A stretch of 64,000 nt of DNA, from the NCBI RefSeq assembly GCF_020514095.1, contig NZ_VTKY01000002.1:1-64000 (forward strand), given 5' to 3'. Positions within the stretch are counted from its first letter, which is position 1. Every line of letters begins with the position of its first letter. Under the pieces are notes generated by a model. The model worked only from the letters and a program-made list of their open reading frames with translations, made no database searches and was not told the origin of the DNA. Shown piece by piece: positions 55,833 to 64,000 of this stretch. Position numbers and translations under genes: made by a program. This stretch comes from Synechococcus sp. MU1643 (lineage in GTDB: Bacteria; Cyanobacteriota; Cyanobacteriia; PCC-6307; Cyanobiaceae).

Positions 55833-56801
55833 ATGCTTGCCGATCTTGTCAAGCGGTCGCAGCCGCTGGCGGCTGAGGCGAAGCTGCTGGTGCTGGGCGG
55901 CGGATACAGCGGACGTTGTCTGGCCAACCTGGCTCGAGCACTTGGAACACCGGTGCTCTGCACCCGCCGCTCCCTCGACTCTGCCGAGGCAGATCTACTC
56001 TTCGACAGCAACGGTCAAGAGCAGCTCGACCCCGCTGTCCTGGAGGGCGTAACCCATCTGCTGTCCACCATCCCCCCGGATCGCGAAGGCAACGATCCGG
56101 TCTTGTCGAAGCTGCTGCCAACGCTCAGAAACCTGCCGCTGCGTTGGGCGGGCTATCTCTCCACCACAGGGGTTTACGGCGATCGTCAGGGCCGTTGGGT
56201 GTCGGAGCAGGACGACCCAGCGCCGGCGCTGAACCGCAGCATGCGCCGCCTCAACTGCGAAAAAACTTGGTTGCGCTCAGGTCTGCCGATCCAGATTCTG
56301 CGTCTGCCAGGCATTTATGGCCCGGGCCGATCGGTGCTCAACGGCCTAGAGCAAGGTCGTGCACGCTTGATTGACAAGCCCGGCCAGGTGTTCTGTCGCA
56401 TCCACGTGGAGGACATCGCCGGGGCCTGCTGGCACCTCATGCATCGCGCTGAGCAGGGAGCTCCAGCGACCGTGGGCGACAGGACTGAGTTGAACAGAGC
56501 CGTCGTGAATGTGGTGGATGACCTCCCGGCTCCCACAGCCGAGCTGATGCGACATGCGGCAGCCCTATTGGGTTGTGCCCTGCCGCCACTGGAGCCGTTC
56601 GCCCAGATCGTGGACAGCATGAGTCCGATGGCTCAGTCGTTCTGGAGCGAGAACCGCCGCGTCAGTAACCACAAGCTCTGCCACGAGCTCGGTTACGCGT
56701 TGCTGCATCCGAACTTCCGCGTCGGGCTGCAGGATTGCTTGAACCAAGACAAACTCACTCCATCTGACCTGCGTTCTTCCCCTCGATCAGCCAACGGTTG
56801 A
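55833..56801 (+). CDS. NAD(P)-binding SDR-like protein (YeeZ type)
   Basis: A 322-residue atypical extended SDR. The Rossmann loop is LLVLGGGYSGRCLANLARALG. A central YLSTTGVYGDRQGRWVSEQD segment replaces the standard catalytic stretch, and the C-terminal half has LRLPGIYGPGRSVLNGLEQG and IHVEDIAGACWHLM, as in epimerase relatives. The Tyr-x-x-x-Lys pair is not evident (RRLNCEKTWL lies at that place), so a classical dehydrogenase reaction is doubtful. The substrate is unknown. The 3' end overlaps the small minus-strand membrane-protein gene by 47 bp. Confidence 0.78.
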   Translation: MLADLVKRSQPLAAEAKLLVLGGGYSGRCLANLARALGTPVLCTRRSLDSAEADLLFDSNGQEQLDPAVLEGVTHLLSTIPPDREGNDPVLSKLLPTLRNLPLRWAGYLSTTGVYGDRQGRWVSEQDDPAPALNRSMRRLNCEKTWLRSGLPIQILRLPGIYGPGRSVLNGLEQGRARLIDKPGQVFCRIHVEDIAGACWHLMHRAEQGAPATVGDRTELNRAVVNVVDDLPAPTAELMRHAAALLGCALPPLEPFAQIVDSMSPMAQSFWSENRRVSNHKLCHELGYALLHPNFRVGLQDCLNQDKLTPSDLRSSPRSANG

Positions 56802-56940
56802 AATCGAAGTCCTCGTCTTCCTCAGGCTGGGAAAGCCCGACATCCTCAAGGAAACGGGAGAGGTTCAGTTCGATCCAGCCATTGCTCAAGCCAGAGGCCA
56901 ATCCCACCAACAGTCACCCCAGCAACAGCAAGCGCAGCAC
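56755..56940 (-). pseudogene. Small membrane-protein gene interrupted by an in-frame TGA
   Basis: On the minus strand GTG 56940 opens LRLLLLG, a TGA (56914-56916) follows, and the same frame continues LLVGLASGLSNGWIELNLSRFLEDVGLSQPEEDEDFDFNRWLIEGKNAGQME to the stop at 56755. Across the TGA the two parts make one natural membrane helix. TGA could have been TGG (Trp). The gene could still be used from TTG 56910 or GTG 56907 as a 51-residue protein with a shortened helix. The acidic DEDFDFNRW tail strongly suggests a real conserved protein. Confidence 0.55.
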
Positions 56941-56944
56941 AGCG

Positions 56945-57961
56945 ATGGGCCCCCACGATTCCACGAACCCTAGGCATGAGCTGGTGATCGCTCTCGGCGA
57001 TCCCGCGGGCATCGGCATGGAAGTGGTGCTGAAGGCCCTCGCCTCACCCACGCTCCCCCAAGAGCTTCAACCGCTGCTGGTGGGTTGCAGACGCACGCTG
57101 ATCAGCACCCACGCGCGGCTGCAGCGGCAAACGAGCCACCCCCTTGCCGACCCTGCAGCACTCAGGATCGACGACCAACCGCTGGAGGCCAGTGTTCATC
57201 CAGGAGAACCCACCCCCAGCGGAGCCGATGCGGGGTTTCGCTGGCTCACCCGCGCCGTCGAACTGCTGCAGGAACGGGGGTCCCGCGCCCTGGTCACCGC
57301 CCCCATCGCCAAACATCTCTGGCATGCGGCCGGCCATCGCTATCCCGGGCAGACCGAACGGCTGGCTGAGTTGGCTGGACGACAGCGCTCCTCAATGCTG
57401 TTCACCGCCGTCTCTCCAACCAGCGGTTGGCGACTGAACACCTTGCTGGCCACCACCCACATCCCCCTGGGCCAGATCCCTGAGGCGCTGACCCCAGACC
57501 TGGTGCACCACAAACTGAACGTGCTGGAAGGCTTCTGTCGACGATTCACAACCAAACCACATCTGCGCATCGCCGGGCTCAATCCCCATGCCGGCGAAGC
57601 CGGTCAGCTGGGCCGCGAAGAAGCCGAATGGCTGCTGCCACTGCTGGATCAATGGCAAAAGGACCATCCTCAAGTGCAGCTGGATGGTCCCGTTCCTCCC
57701 GACACCTGCTGGATCAGCGCTGCTCGCGCTTGGCAGACCCCAAACGAGCCAGGTCCTGACGGGATTTTGGCCTTGTATCACGACCAGGGGCTTATTCCAG
57801 TGAAGCTGCTGGCCTTCGACGCTGCGGTGAACACCACCTTGGAACTGCCGTTCCTACGCACCTCCCCCGACCACGGCACCGCCTTCGACATCGCTGCCGA
57901 AGGCATCGCCAGCCCTGAGAGCACGACGGCAGCGATTCAAGCCGCCTGGGACCTGAGCTGA
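56945..57961 (+). CDS. pdxA: 4-hydroxythreonine-4-phosphate dehydrogenase
   Basis: A step of the DXP-dependent pyridoxal phosphate pathway. The frame is open further upstream, but I take ATG 56945 (MGPHDSTNPRHELVIALGDP; 338 residues), which starts just before the conserved ALGDPAGIGMEVVLKAL. The three metal-binding His are in APIAKHLWH, GLNPHAGEAG and LYHDQGLIPVK. Length is normal. The start lies 5 bp from the divergent start of the interrupted small gene, so their 5' ends share regulatory DNA. The stop is 1 bp from the accB stop. Confidence 0.96.
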   Translation: MGPHDSTNPRHELVIALGDPAGIGMEVVLKALASPTLPQELQPLLVGCRRTLISTHARLQRQTSHPLADPAALRIDDQPLEASVHPGEPTPSGADAGFRWLTRAVELLQERGSRALVTAPIAKHLWHAAGHRYPGQTERLAELAGRQRSSMLFTAVSPTSGWRLNTLLATTHIPLGQIPEALTPDLVHHKLNVLEGFCRRFTTKPHLRIAGLNPHAGEAGQLGREEAEWLLPLLDQWQKDHPQVQLDGPVPPDTCWISAARAWQTPNEPGPDGILALYHDQGLIPVKLLAFDAAVNTTLELPFLRTSPDHGTAFDIAAEGIASPESTTAAIQAAWDLS

Positions 57962-57962
57962 C

Positions 57963-58442
57963 TCAGGCCGGCTTGACCCGCATCAGCACCTGACCGAATT
58001 CAACGGGCGTGCCGTTGTCAACCAGGATCTCCACCACTTCACCGCCAACCTCCGACTCCAGCTCGTTCATCAGCTTCATCGCCTCAAGGATGCAGACGGT
58101 CTGGCCGACATTGATCCGACTGCCCACTTCAACAAAAGAGGGTTCGCCCGGCGCGGGAGCACGATAGAAGGTGCCCACCATGGGGGCCGTGACTTCGAGC
58201 AGGTCGCTGCGCGTTGCGGTGGATGCGGGCGGCGCAGATGCGGGCTCGGCGGGCGCAACTGGAGCTGGTGCTGCAGCAGCAACGGGAGCGGGCATGACGG
58301 GAGCCATGACGGCCTGGGCCGGCAAGTTGCGACGGACTTCCAGACGGAAGTCATCTCCCTCCAACCGGAATTCCTGGATGTCGCTCTCGCCGAGCGCCTC
58401 CAGCAAGCGGTGCAGTTGTTCGTGATCCAGCTGCATGGTCAT
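57963..58442 (-). CDS. accB: Biotin carboxyl carrier protein of acetyl-CoA carboxylase
   Basis: Carries the biotin that moves CO2 from AccC to AccAD in fatty-acid synthesis. The 159 residues have an N-terminal helix region ([20 protein letters not shown]), an Ala/Pro-rich hinge (about 41-76) and the biotinyl domain with Lys123 in EAMKLMNE, which is the biotin site. Start at ATG 58442, or three residues later at the second Met. The ATGA overlap with the efp stop shows efp-accB coupling, a common cyanobacterial pair. Confidence 0.97.
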   Translation of the reverse strand: MTMQLDHEQLHRLLEALGESDIQEFRLEGDDFRLEVRRNLPAQAVMAPVMPAPVAAAAPAPVAPAEPASAPPASTATRSDLLEVTAPMVGTFYRAPAPGEPSFVEVGSRINVGQTVCILEAMKLMNELESEVGGEVVEILVDNGTPVEFGQVLMRVKPA

Positions 58443-59002
58443 CCGTTTTCGCGCCCGAGGTAACTGTCGTTGCGGGTATCCACTTTGATCTTTTCTCCCA
58501 CAGAAAGAAAGAGCGGAACCATCACTTGTGCACCGGTCTCAAGAATGGCGGGCTTGGTGCCACCCGTGGCGGTGTCGCCCTTGACGCCAGGGTCAGTTTC
58601 TTTGATCTCCAGAACAACGGAGTTGGGAAGTTCAACCTCGAGGGGTTTGTCGTTCCAGGACACCACATTCACCTCCATGCCTTCCTTGAGGTACTTGCGG
58701 CTCTCTCCGATCTGGGCAGCACTGAGGCGGGTCTCCTCGTAGGTACCCATGTCCATAAAGACGTAGTCCTCACCTTCCATGTAGGTGTGCTGAAGAGAGG
58801 ATTTCTCCAACATCGCCTGGGGAAGCATTTCCCCAGCGCGGAAGGTTTTCTCCACCACGTTGCCGGACTTCACGGCCTTGAGCTTGGTGCGCACGAAGGC
58901 AGATCCCTTGCCGGGCTTGACGTGTAAGAACTCGACAACGCGCCAAACGGCCCCATCGATTTCAATCGTGGTGCCGGTGCGGAAGTCGTTACTGGAGATC
59001 AT
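58439..59002 (-). CDS. efp: Elongation factor P
   Basis: Rescues ribosomes stalled on polyproline. I take ATG 59002 ([20 protein letters not shown]; 187 residues) over an upstream in-frame start at 59041 that would overlap the cyclophilin gene. The three beta-barrel domains are evident: KOW-like with [18 protein letters not shown] (the loop carries the modifiable Lys), then EEDYVFMD-type [14 protein letters not shown], and a C-terminal [23 protein letters not shown]. accB follows. Divergent from the cyclophilin gene by 32 bp. Confidence 0.97.
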   Translation of the reverse strand: MISSNDFRTGTTIEIDGAVWRVVEFLHVKPGKGSAFVRTKLKAVKSGNVVEKTFRAGEMLPQAMLEKSSLQHTYMEGEDYVFMDMGTYEETRLSAAQIGESRKYLKEGMEVNVVSWNDKPLEVELPNSVVLEIKETDPGVKGDTATGGTKPAILETGAQVMVPLFLSVGEKIKVDTRNDSYLGRENG

Positions 59003-59034
59003 TCCCACCGAACGGTTCAACGGACTATACGGCT

Positions 59035-60144
59035 GTGCCAAAGTCCCGTCAGCACTGGGGTTCCCCCTTGGTTCATCAGCGTTTAAACGCCATCCTTGCT
59101 GCTCTGATCAGCATTGCTCTGATCACAGTCCCCGCCCCTGCCTGGGCCGCCTTGCCCCAGGGCAATGCTGTGAAGGACCCAGCTGCGATTCTTCGGGACG
59201 CGCTTCCCTTTGATCAGGACGACATCCGGGAACTGCAGCATCGGCTGGAACTCACCAGTGACGATCTGCGGGCCAAACGCTGGACAGCTCTTGGCAAGAC
59301 GGTGTCACGCACTGAAGCGCTGCTCAACACGCGCCGCGACACCATCTTGAACGCGGTCCCTGAAACCAAGCGCGGTACGGCTAAAGCGCTTTTTGAGAGC
59401 GTGGATCAGGGGCTCGAAGACCTCAAAGAGAAGGTCAAAGCCACTGACAAACCAGGGTTCATCGCCGACCGACGCCGGACGTTGCGCTCCATCGGTGATG
59501 TGGAAGCCCTACTGGTGCCCGACGGCTTTGAACGGGAGATCCCCGCAGAATTCGATGCCCTGCCACGGCTGCAGGGAAGAGCCACCCTCAGCGTGAGCAC
59601 CACCCAGGGGGAGCTAACCACCGTGGTGGATGGCTTCAACGCCCCACTCACCGGAGGTGCCTTCGTCGATCTCGCCCTCAAGGGTTTCTACGACGGACTG
59701 CCTTTTATCCGAGCCGAGGACTTCTATGTGCTCCAGAGCGGTGATCCTGAAGGGCCGGAGATCGGCTATGTGGATCCGAAGACCAAGCAAGAGCGCCACG
59801 TCCCCCTTGAGATACGCGTGCCGAGCGAAGACGACACGATCTACAACCAAACCTTTGAAGACGTGGGCTTATTCATGGCCACACCAACCCTTCCTTTCGC
59901 CACCCTGGGCACTCTTGGCTGGGCCCATTCAGACCAGGCCCTCGACGACGGATCCTCGCAGTTCTTCATGTTTCTCTACGAGGCGGAGCTCACCCCGGCT
60001 GGTCTGAACCTCGTGGATGGCCGCAATGCAGCCTTCGGCTACGTGGTGGATGGATTCGATGTTCTGGAGGAATTGGGCGTCGATGACCGGATCACCGCCG
60101 TGAAGGTGATTGAGGGAGCGAAGCAACTCAAAGCCCACGCATGA
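59035..60144 (+). CDS. Lumenal cyclophilin-type peptidyl-prolyl isomerase (CYP38/TLP40-like)
   Basis: A 369-residue exported protein. The signal peptide (about 1-38) has a hydrophobic run [20 protein letters not shown] and a cleavage site AWA|AL, which points to the thylakoid lumen or periplasm. Residues about 40-185 are a helical bundle ([16 protein letters not shown]...[18 protein letters not shown]). Residues about 195-360 form a cyclophilin domain with [19 protein letters not shown] and a late [17 protein letters not shown]. The architecture matches plant CYP38 and its cyanobacterial homologue, needed for photosystem II assembly. The stop overlaps the thiL start by 4 bp. Confidence 0.88.
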   Translation: MPKSRQHWGSPLVHQRLNAILAALISIALITVPAPAWAALPQGNAVKDPAAILRDALPFDQDDIRELQHRLELTSDDLRAKRWTALGKTVSRTEALLNTRRDTILNAVPETKRGTAKALFESVDQGLEDLKEKVKATDKPGFIADRRRTLRSIGDVEALLVPDGFEREIPAEFDALPRLQGRATLSVSTTQGELTTVVDGFNAPLTGGAFVDLALKGFYDGLPFIRAEDFYVLQSGDPEGPEIGYVDPKTKQERHVPLEIRVPSEDDTIYNQTFEDVGLFMATPTLPFATLGTLGWAHSDQALDDGSSQFFMFLYEAELTPAGLNLVDGRNAAFGYVVDGFDVLEELGVDDRITAVKVIEGAKQLKAHA

Positions 60145-61127
60145 GCCCAACCCTGGCGGAGCTAACTGAAGCGGAGCTGCTCAGGCGGCTGGCTCGCTTC
60201 GCTCCGCCCAATCAGCTCAGTGACGACACCGCAGCCCTGGCCGCAGACGCCCGGCCGCTGCTGATCAACACCGACGTTCTCGTGGATGGCGTCCATTTCA
60301 GCGATGCCACCACAACGTCCGTGGATGTGGGATGGCGCGCCGTTGCCGCCAACCTGTCCGACTTGGCCGCCAGTGGTGCTGTCGACATCGACGGGATCAC
60401 GGTGGCCCTCGTTGCCCCAGGTCACACCAGTTGGGACTGGGTGGACGGGGTGTATCAAGGCATCAGTGCCGCCTTGGGGCAGTACGGCGGCGTTCTGCTG
60501 GGGGGTGACTGCTCCAAAGGAGAGCAGAGATTGCTATCGATCACAGCGCTCGGCCGTCTCGGACCCCTGCGTCTGCATCGCAATGCAGCCCGCCCTGGCG
60601 ATGTCTTGGTCACAAGTGGGCCCCATGGGCTCAGCCGAATGGGCCTCGCGCTGCTGCAGGACGACCCAAGCGTGCGTGACATCGCTTTGCGCTCAACTTT
60701 GCGGGACCAAGCGATCGCACGCCACCAACGACCGACACCTCGGCTGAAGGAAGTCCAGCAGCTGCTGGCCTGCAAACCGAAGCATCTGCCCTGGCGGGCC
60801 GGAGGAACCGACAGCAGCGACGGACTGCTCCCTGCTGTCGCAGGCCTTTGCATCAGCAGCGGCTGTGGAGCGGTGCTGCGGAAGGATCAGCTTCCAACGG
60901 CCGAAGGCTGGCCTGATGGAGCGCCATGGATGGATTGGTGCCTCTCCGGAGGAGAGGACTTTGAGTTGGTGCTGAGCCTTCCCAAAGCCTGGGCCGATGT
61001 CTGGCAGCAATGCATCCCCGAAAGTCAGCGCATAGGTCAGATCAATGCTGAAGCGGGCGTCATCCGCTGGGGCCACAACCACAAGCCAGTGGACACAAGC
61101 GGATTTGATCACTTCGGCCAGCCCTGA
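60141..61127 (+). CDS. thiL: Thiamine-monophosphate kinase
   Basis: Phosphorylates thiamine monophosphate to the active diphosphate. The 328-residue protein of the PurM/HypE ATP-binding family has SDDTAAL, INTDVLVDGVHF (metal-binding Asp), AAVNLSDLAA-like AVAANLSDLAASGA, GGDCSKGE, and the late TDSSDGLLPAVA and LSGGEDFELVLSL. Full length. ATG overlaps the cyclophilin TGA (ATGA), so they are translationally coupled. It converges on gap2 across a terminator. Confidence 0.96.
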   Translation: MSPTLAELTEAELLRRLARFAPPNQLSDDTAALAADARPLLINTDVLVDGVHFSDATTTSVDVGWRAVAANLSDLAASGAVDIDGITVALVAPGHTSWDWVDGVYQGISAALGQYGGVLLGGDCSKGEQRLLSITALGRLGPLRLHRNAARPGDVLVTSGPHGLSRMGLALLQDDPSVRDIALRSTLRDQAIARHQRPTPRLKEVQQLLACKPKHLPWRAGGTDSSDGLLPAVAGLCISSGCGAVLRKDQLPTAEGWPDGAPWMDWCLSGGEDFELVLSLPKAWADVWQQCIPESQRIGQINAEAGVIRWGHNHKPVDTSGFDHFGQP

Positions 61128-61153
61128 GCAGCCCAAAGAGACGGAGCCTGAGC

Positions 61154-61184
61154 AAAAAAATCCCCCCCAGGCCGGGAGGGATTT
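61154..61184 (-). terminator. Rho-independent terminator of gap2
   Basis: On the minus strand AAATCCCTCC pairs with GGGGGGATTT around a short loop, followed by TTTT. It lies about 20-50 bp past the gap2 stop and between the convergent thiL and gap2 genes. A strong intrinsic terminator by stem, loop and U-tract. Confidence 0.82.
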
Positions 61185-61204
61185 GAAGAGCGATCAGCTG
61201 AGGA

Positions 61205-62230
61205 TCACTTCCAGTTCTTGGCCACTACCTCGGCAAGGTCGACAACACGCTGGCTGTAGCCCCACTCGTTGTCGTACCAGGCCAGGATCTTCACAGCCTT
61301 GTCACCCATCGCATAAGTGAGGTCGGCATCGAAGATGGTGGACTCGTTGGTGCCGGCGTAGTCGGTGGACACCAGGGGCAGGTCGCTGTACTTGATGATC
61401 CCCTTCATGCCGTTCTCGGAAGCCGACTTGATCGCGGCCTTAATGTCATCAACGCTGGCGCCGCGGGACGGGCCGAAGGTGAGGTCAACAGCGGAGACGT
61501 TCGGGGTGGGAACGCGCATGGCAAAGCCGGTGAGCTTGCCTTTCACCTCGGGATAAACCAATGCCACAGCCTTGGCCGCACCGGTGGTGGTGGGGACCAT
61601 GTTCAGGGCTGCAGCACGGGCGCGGCGCAGGTCACGGTGGCTGTTGTCCAGGATCCGCTGGTCGCCGGTGTAGCTGTGAATGGTGGTCATCAGACCCCAG
61701 TCCAGGCCGAAGTTCTGGTCCAGAACCTTGACTATCGGGGCAAGGCAGTTGGTGGTGCAGCTGGCGTTGCTGAGGATGTCCCAGTCTTCGTGGCGGTACT
61801 GGTCGTCGTTGACGCCCACCACGAAGGTGCCGACGCCGTCACCCTTCCCAGGAGCGGTGAGGATCACCTTCTTGGCACCAGCCTGGATGTGCATGCTGGC
61901 CTTCTCATCGGTGTTGAAAACACCGGTGGACTCGATCACCAGGTCAACGCCCCACTCTTTCCAAGGGCAGTTGAGGGGGTTGCGGTCGGCGAAGAACTTG
62001 ATCTCCTTGCCGTTGACGAACATCGAGCTGTCCGTGGTCTTGATGTCCACGGAGGGATCAAGGCGTCCAAGGATGGAGTCGTAGGTGAGCAGGTGAGCGC
62101 TGGTGGCGGGGTCGGAGGTGGAGTTCATCCCCACGATTTCCAGGCCAGTGTCAGCGCCCCGGCTGATCCATCCCCGCAGAACATTGCGACCGATCCGGCC
62201 GAATCCATTGATCGCAACGCGCAGGGTCAT
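61205..62230 (-). CDS. gap2: Glyceraldehyde-3-phosphate dehydrogenase, photosynthetic type
   Basis: The Calvin-cycle enzyme, able to use NADPH or NADH. Of 341 residues, the Rossmann start [15 protein letters not shown], catalytic Cys158 (SNASCTTNC), catalytic His in [10 protein letters not shown], and the Gap2-type [10 protein letters not shown] and GSRGASVDD-like [11 protein letters not shown] segments are clear. A Gap1-type glycolytic enzyme would differ in these stretches. The preceding DNA has a possible -10 element and a small hairpin in the leader. Regulation through CP12 is known for the family. Confidence 0.97.
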   Translation of the reverse strand: MTLRVAINGFGRIGRNVLRGWISRGADTGLEIVGMNSTSDPATSAHLLTYDSILGRLDPSVDIKTTDSSMFVNGKEIKFFADRNPLNCPWKEWGVDLVIESTGVFNTDEKASMHIQAGAKKVILTAPGKGDGVGTFVVGVNDDQYRHEDWDILSNASCTTNCLAPIVKVLDQNFGLDWGLMTTIHSYTGDQRILDNSHRDLRRARAAALNMVPTTTGAAKAVALVYPEVKGKLTGFAMRVPTPNVSAVDLTFGPSRGASVDDIKAAIKSASENGMKGIIKYSDLPLVSTDYAGTNESTIFDADLTYAMGDKAVKILAWYDNEWGYSQRVVDLAEVVAKNWK

Positions 62231-62237
62231 GGAAGAA

Positions 62238-62275
62238 GCGGCAAAGCCGCGCAGGGGTTTTGGCCGCCGATCATA
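62238..62275 (-). promoter_or_regulatory. gap2 promoter -10 candidate and leader hairpin
   Basis: On the minus strand TATGAT (62270-62275) is a good -10 box, without a clear TTGACA at 16-18 bp. Downstream, the leader contains GCGGC-TTT-GCCGC (62238-62250), a 5-bp stem 8 bp before the gap2 ATG, which could influence translation. Confidence 0.35.
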
Positions 62276-62390
62276 CAGAAATCAGCAGAAATACCTCGTT
62301 CGACCCTGCATCAATCAGCTCGATCCGGCCCTCAGCACGGCAGACAAGCAGCGGCAACTGACTTATCTTTCCCCAGACTGAAGCCCTACG

Positions 62391-63800
62391 TTGCCGCGCC
62401 TGCTCGACCGTCAGACACCAGTCCACTTCATCGGTGTCGGCGGAATTGGCATGTCGGCTTTGGCTCGGATTCTCGTTGACCGCGGTCACCCGGTCAGCGG
62501 CTCGGACCCGCGTGACAATGCGACAACACAACAGTTGAAGACCCTCGGGGTGAAGGTCTTCCACCAGCAGGATGCAACCTGCATTGACGCTGTCTCAGCA
62601 GCGAAAGACGCTTGTTCACCGGTGGTGGTAATCAGCACAGCCATCCCCGAGAACAATCCAGAACTGCAGCGGGCCCGACAGCAGGGGCTGGAGATCTGGC
62701 ATCGCTCCGATCTTCTGGCGGCTCTGATCGAGCAGCAACCCTCCATTGCAGTTGCCGGCAGCCACGGCAAGACCACCACCAGCACCTTGATCACCACCTT
62801 GCTGCTGGAGGCGAATCAAGACCCAACCGCTGTGATTGGAGGCATCGTTCCCAGCCTCGGCAGCAATGGTCACGCTGGCCAGGGAAAGCTGCTCGTGGCC
62901 GAGGCGGATGAATCCGATGGGTCCCTGGTGAAGTTCAGTCCAAGCCTGGGGGTGATCACCAACCTGGAGCTGGATCACACCGATCACTACTCCAGCCTCG
63001 ACGACCTGATCTCCACCCTGCAACGCTTCGCAGGGGGTTGCGATCGCGTGCTGGCCAATCACGACGACCCGATCCTGCAGGAACACTTCCAGCCAACGGC
63101 CTGGTGGTCCAACCAAAGCGCCGAATCCGTTGACTTCGCCGCCCTGCCTCTGAGCCTTGAGGGCGATCGCTGCTTGGCCCGTTTCTACGAAGCTGGCCAC
63201 CCCGTCGGTGACTTCACCCTGCCGATGGCCGGGCTGCACAACCTCAGCAACGCAACAGGGGCCTTGGCCGCCTGCCGGATGGAAGATCTCCCCTTTGACC
63301 AGTTGGTGGAAGGCCTCGTTGGCCTGAAGGCACCGCGGCGGCGCTTTGATCTTCGGGGCACCTGGAAGGGCCGTCAAATCGTTGATGACTACGCCCACCA
63401 TCCCAGTGAGGTGAAGGCAACCCTGGAGATGGCACGCCTGATGGTGAGGAGTGGTCGCAGCCCGCTTCCCACAGCACCAGAACGGCTCCTAGCGGTGTTC
63501 CAGCCGCACCGTTACAGCCGCACCCAGCAGTTCCTCGATGGCTTCGCCCAGGCCCTGCAGAACTGTGATCTGCTGCTGCTGGCTCCCGTCTATTCCGCAG
63601 GAGAGCAACCGCTGCAGGGCATCTGCAGCAACGCTCTGGCGGATCGGGTACGCAGCCTGAAACCGGATCTTGAGATCGCCGTCGCAGACAACCTCGACCA
63701 ACTCACCGACCTGGTGATCCAGCACAGCCGCGAGAACGATCTTGTTCTGGCCATGGGTGCTGGCGATGTGAATGGACTGTGGTCAAAGCTGACGTCATGA
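62391..63800 (+). CDS. murC: UDP-N-acetylmuramate--L-alanine ligase
   Basis: Adds L-Ala to UDP-MurNAc in peptidoglycan synthesis. The 469 residues start at TTG 62391 ([20 protein letters not shown]), with the Rossmann-like [18 protein letters not shown] site [20 protein letters not shown]-like [27 protein letters not shown] and [14 protein letters not shown], the MurC signatures. The frame is closed by stop codons shortly upstream. ATGA overlap with murB marks coupling. Faces gap2 divergently, with 160 bp between starts. Confidence 0.97.
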   Translation: MPRLLDRQTPVHFIGVGGIGMSALARILVDRGHPVSGSDPRDNATTQQLKTLGVKVFHQQDATCIDAVSAAKDACSPVVVISTAIPENNPELQRARQQGLEIWHRSDLLAALIEQQPSIAVAGSHGKTTTSTLITTLLLEANQDPTAVIGGIVPSLGSNGHAGQGKLLVAEADESDGSLVKFSPSLGVITNLELDHTDHYSSLDDLISTLQRFAGGCDRVLANHDDPILQEHFQPTAWWSNQSAESVDFAALPLSLEGDRCLARFYEAGHPVGDFTLPMAGLHNLSNATGALAACRMEDLPFDQLVEGLVGLKAPRRRFDLRGTWKGRQIVDDYAHHPSEVKATLEMARLMVRSGRSPLPTAPERLLAVFQPHRYSRTQQFLDGFAQALQNCDLLLLAPVYSAGEQPLQGICSNALADRVRSLKPDLEIAVADNLDQLTDLVIQHSRENDLVLAMGAGDVNGLWSKLTS

Positions 63801-64000
63801 CCCAGGGCGATGCCCGCCTGCCCCAGGCCGGAGTCAACCTGGCGGACTACACCACCTGGCGTGTGGGAGGAGCCGCCGAATGGCTTGCGGAACCCGCCAG
63901 CCTTGAGGAAGCCCAGGCTTGGATCGAATGGGCCGCTCACCAAGGCATGCCCTGCCGCGTCATGGGCGCTGGGTCGAATCTGCTGATTCACGATGATGGC
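63797..64000 (+). CDS. murB: UDP-N-acetylenolpyruvoylglucosamine reductase, 5' part
   Basis: Only the first 68 codons are in the window; the frame continues past the right edge. ATG 63797 overlaps the murC stop. The protein starts [20 protein letters not shown], then [13 protein letters not shown] (the FAD-site start found in MurB) and [16 protein letters not shown], the conserved FAD-binding GxGSNLL loop. MurB reduces the enolpyruvyl group before MurC acts, so the two genes form a natural pair. Confidence 0.93.
   Translation, partial: MTQGDARLPQAGVNLADYTTWRVGGAAEWLAEPASLEEAQAWIEWAAHQGMPCRVMGAGSNLLIHDDG

Noticed and set aside
22777-63175. Scattered GCGATCGC octamers (near 22.78, 33.24, 60.71, 63.04 and 63.16 kb) suggesting HIP1 repeats
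   Set aside because: Only a few copies in 64 kb, all within coding regions of a GC-rich genome; far below the density in HIP1-rich freshwater species.

Overview
The window looks like a piece of a marine Synechococcus (sub-cluster 5.1-type) chromosome. The evidence is a compact GC-rich core with photosynthetic and plastid-type genes (psbZ, ycf23, an Ssl1498/Psb35-type protein, a Ycf37-like TPR protein, gap2), sulfolipid genes (sqdB-sqdX), a four-ACT-domain aspartokinase, a SecA without the C-terminal zinc motif, and CbiD/CbiC cobamide enzymes. No transposase, integrase, CRISPR array or rRNA operon was seen. Two glycine tRNAs are present (GCC at about 13.34 kb, CCC at about 51.09 kb).

Layout. 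Bases 1-3200 are AT-rich surface-polysaccharide DNA: the end of an RgpF-like rhamnan synthesis protein, an NAD-dependent sugar epimerase and two family-2 glycosyltransferases. Core secA follows. Bases 6.2-11.2 kb carry a type I secretion block: a cytosolic parvulin-type isomerase, an ABC exporter fused to a cyclic-nucleotide-binding-like domain and a catalytically dead C39-like domain, and an HlyD-type adaptor. A 630-bp AT-rich gap and a phosphoglycosyl transferase follow, then tRNA-Gly(GCC).

From uvrB (13.5 kb) rightward the DNA is dense housekeeping sequence: uvrB, a GNAT enzyme, mutS, a ycf23-psbZ-ribH strand, tilS, cbiC, holA, and the lysine-branch genes lysC, asd and dapA with RNase J. 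Next come tig-clpP-clpX, an LRAT-like gene and dnaX; a family-2 glycosyltransferase and a SpoIID-like lipoprotein; rpmI-rplT; thiG; psb35; and sqdB-sqdX. On the minus strand cbiD-guaA-two hypotheticals-PBP2 run as one block. A PLP aminotransferase and tRNA-Gly(CCC) come next.

Bases 51.2-56.9 kb hold small or poorly known genes: several short cyanobacterial hypotheticals, a single-repeat AbrB membrane protein, a lipoprotein with a damaged-looking start, a HARP/SNF2 helicase, an HNH nuclease, an SDR and a tiny membrane protein interrupted by an in-frame stop. The right end is pdxA, accB-efp, a lumenal CYP38-like cyclophilin, thiL, gap2 and murC-murB, with murB cut by the window edge.

Genes are packed tightly. 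ATGA-type overlaps couple asd-dapA, efp-accB, cyclophilin-thiL, murC-murB and hypothetical-PBP2, and several convergent pairs overlap at their 3' ends. The most interesting points are the secretion block with its degenerate C39 domain, the LRAT-like gene coupled to clpX, a possible beta-clamp-binding motif at the N-terminus of MutS, an RGG-like tail on RNase J, and two small genes that look newly broken or mis-started.
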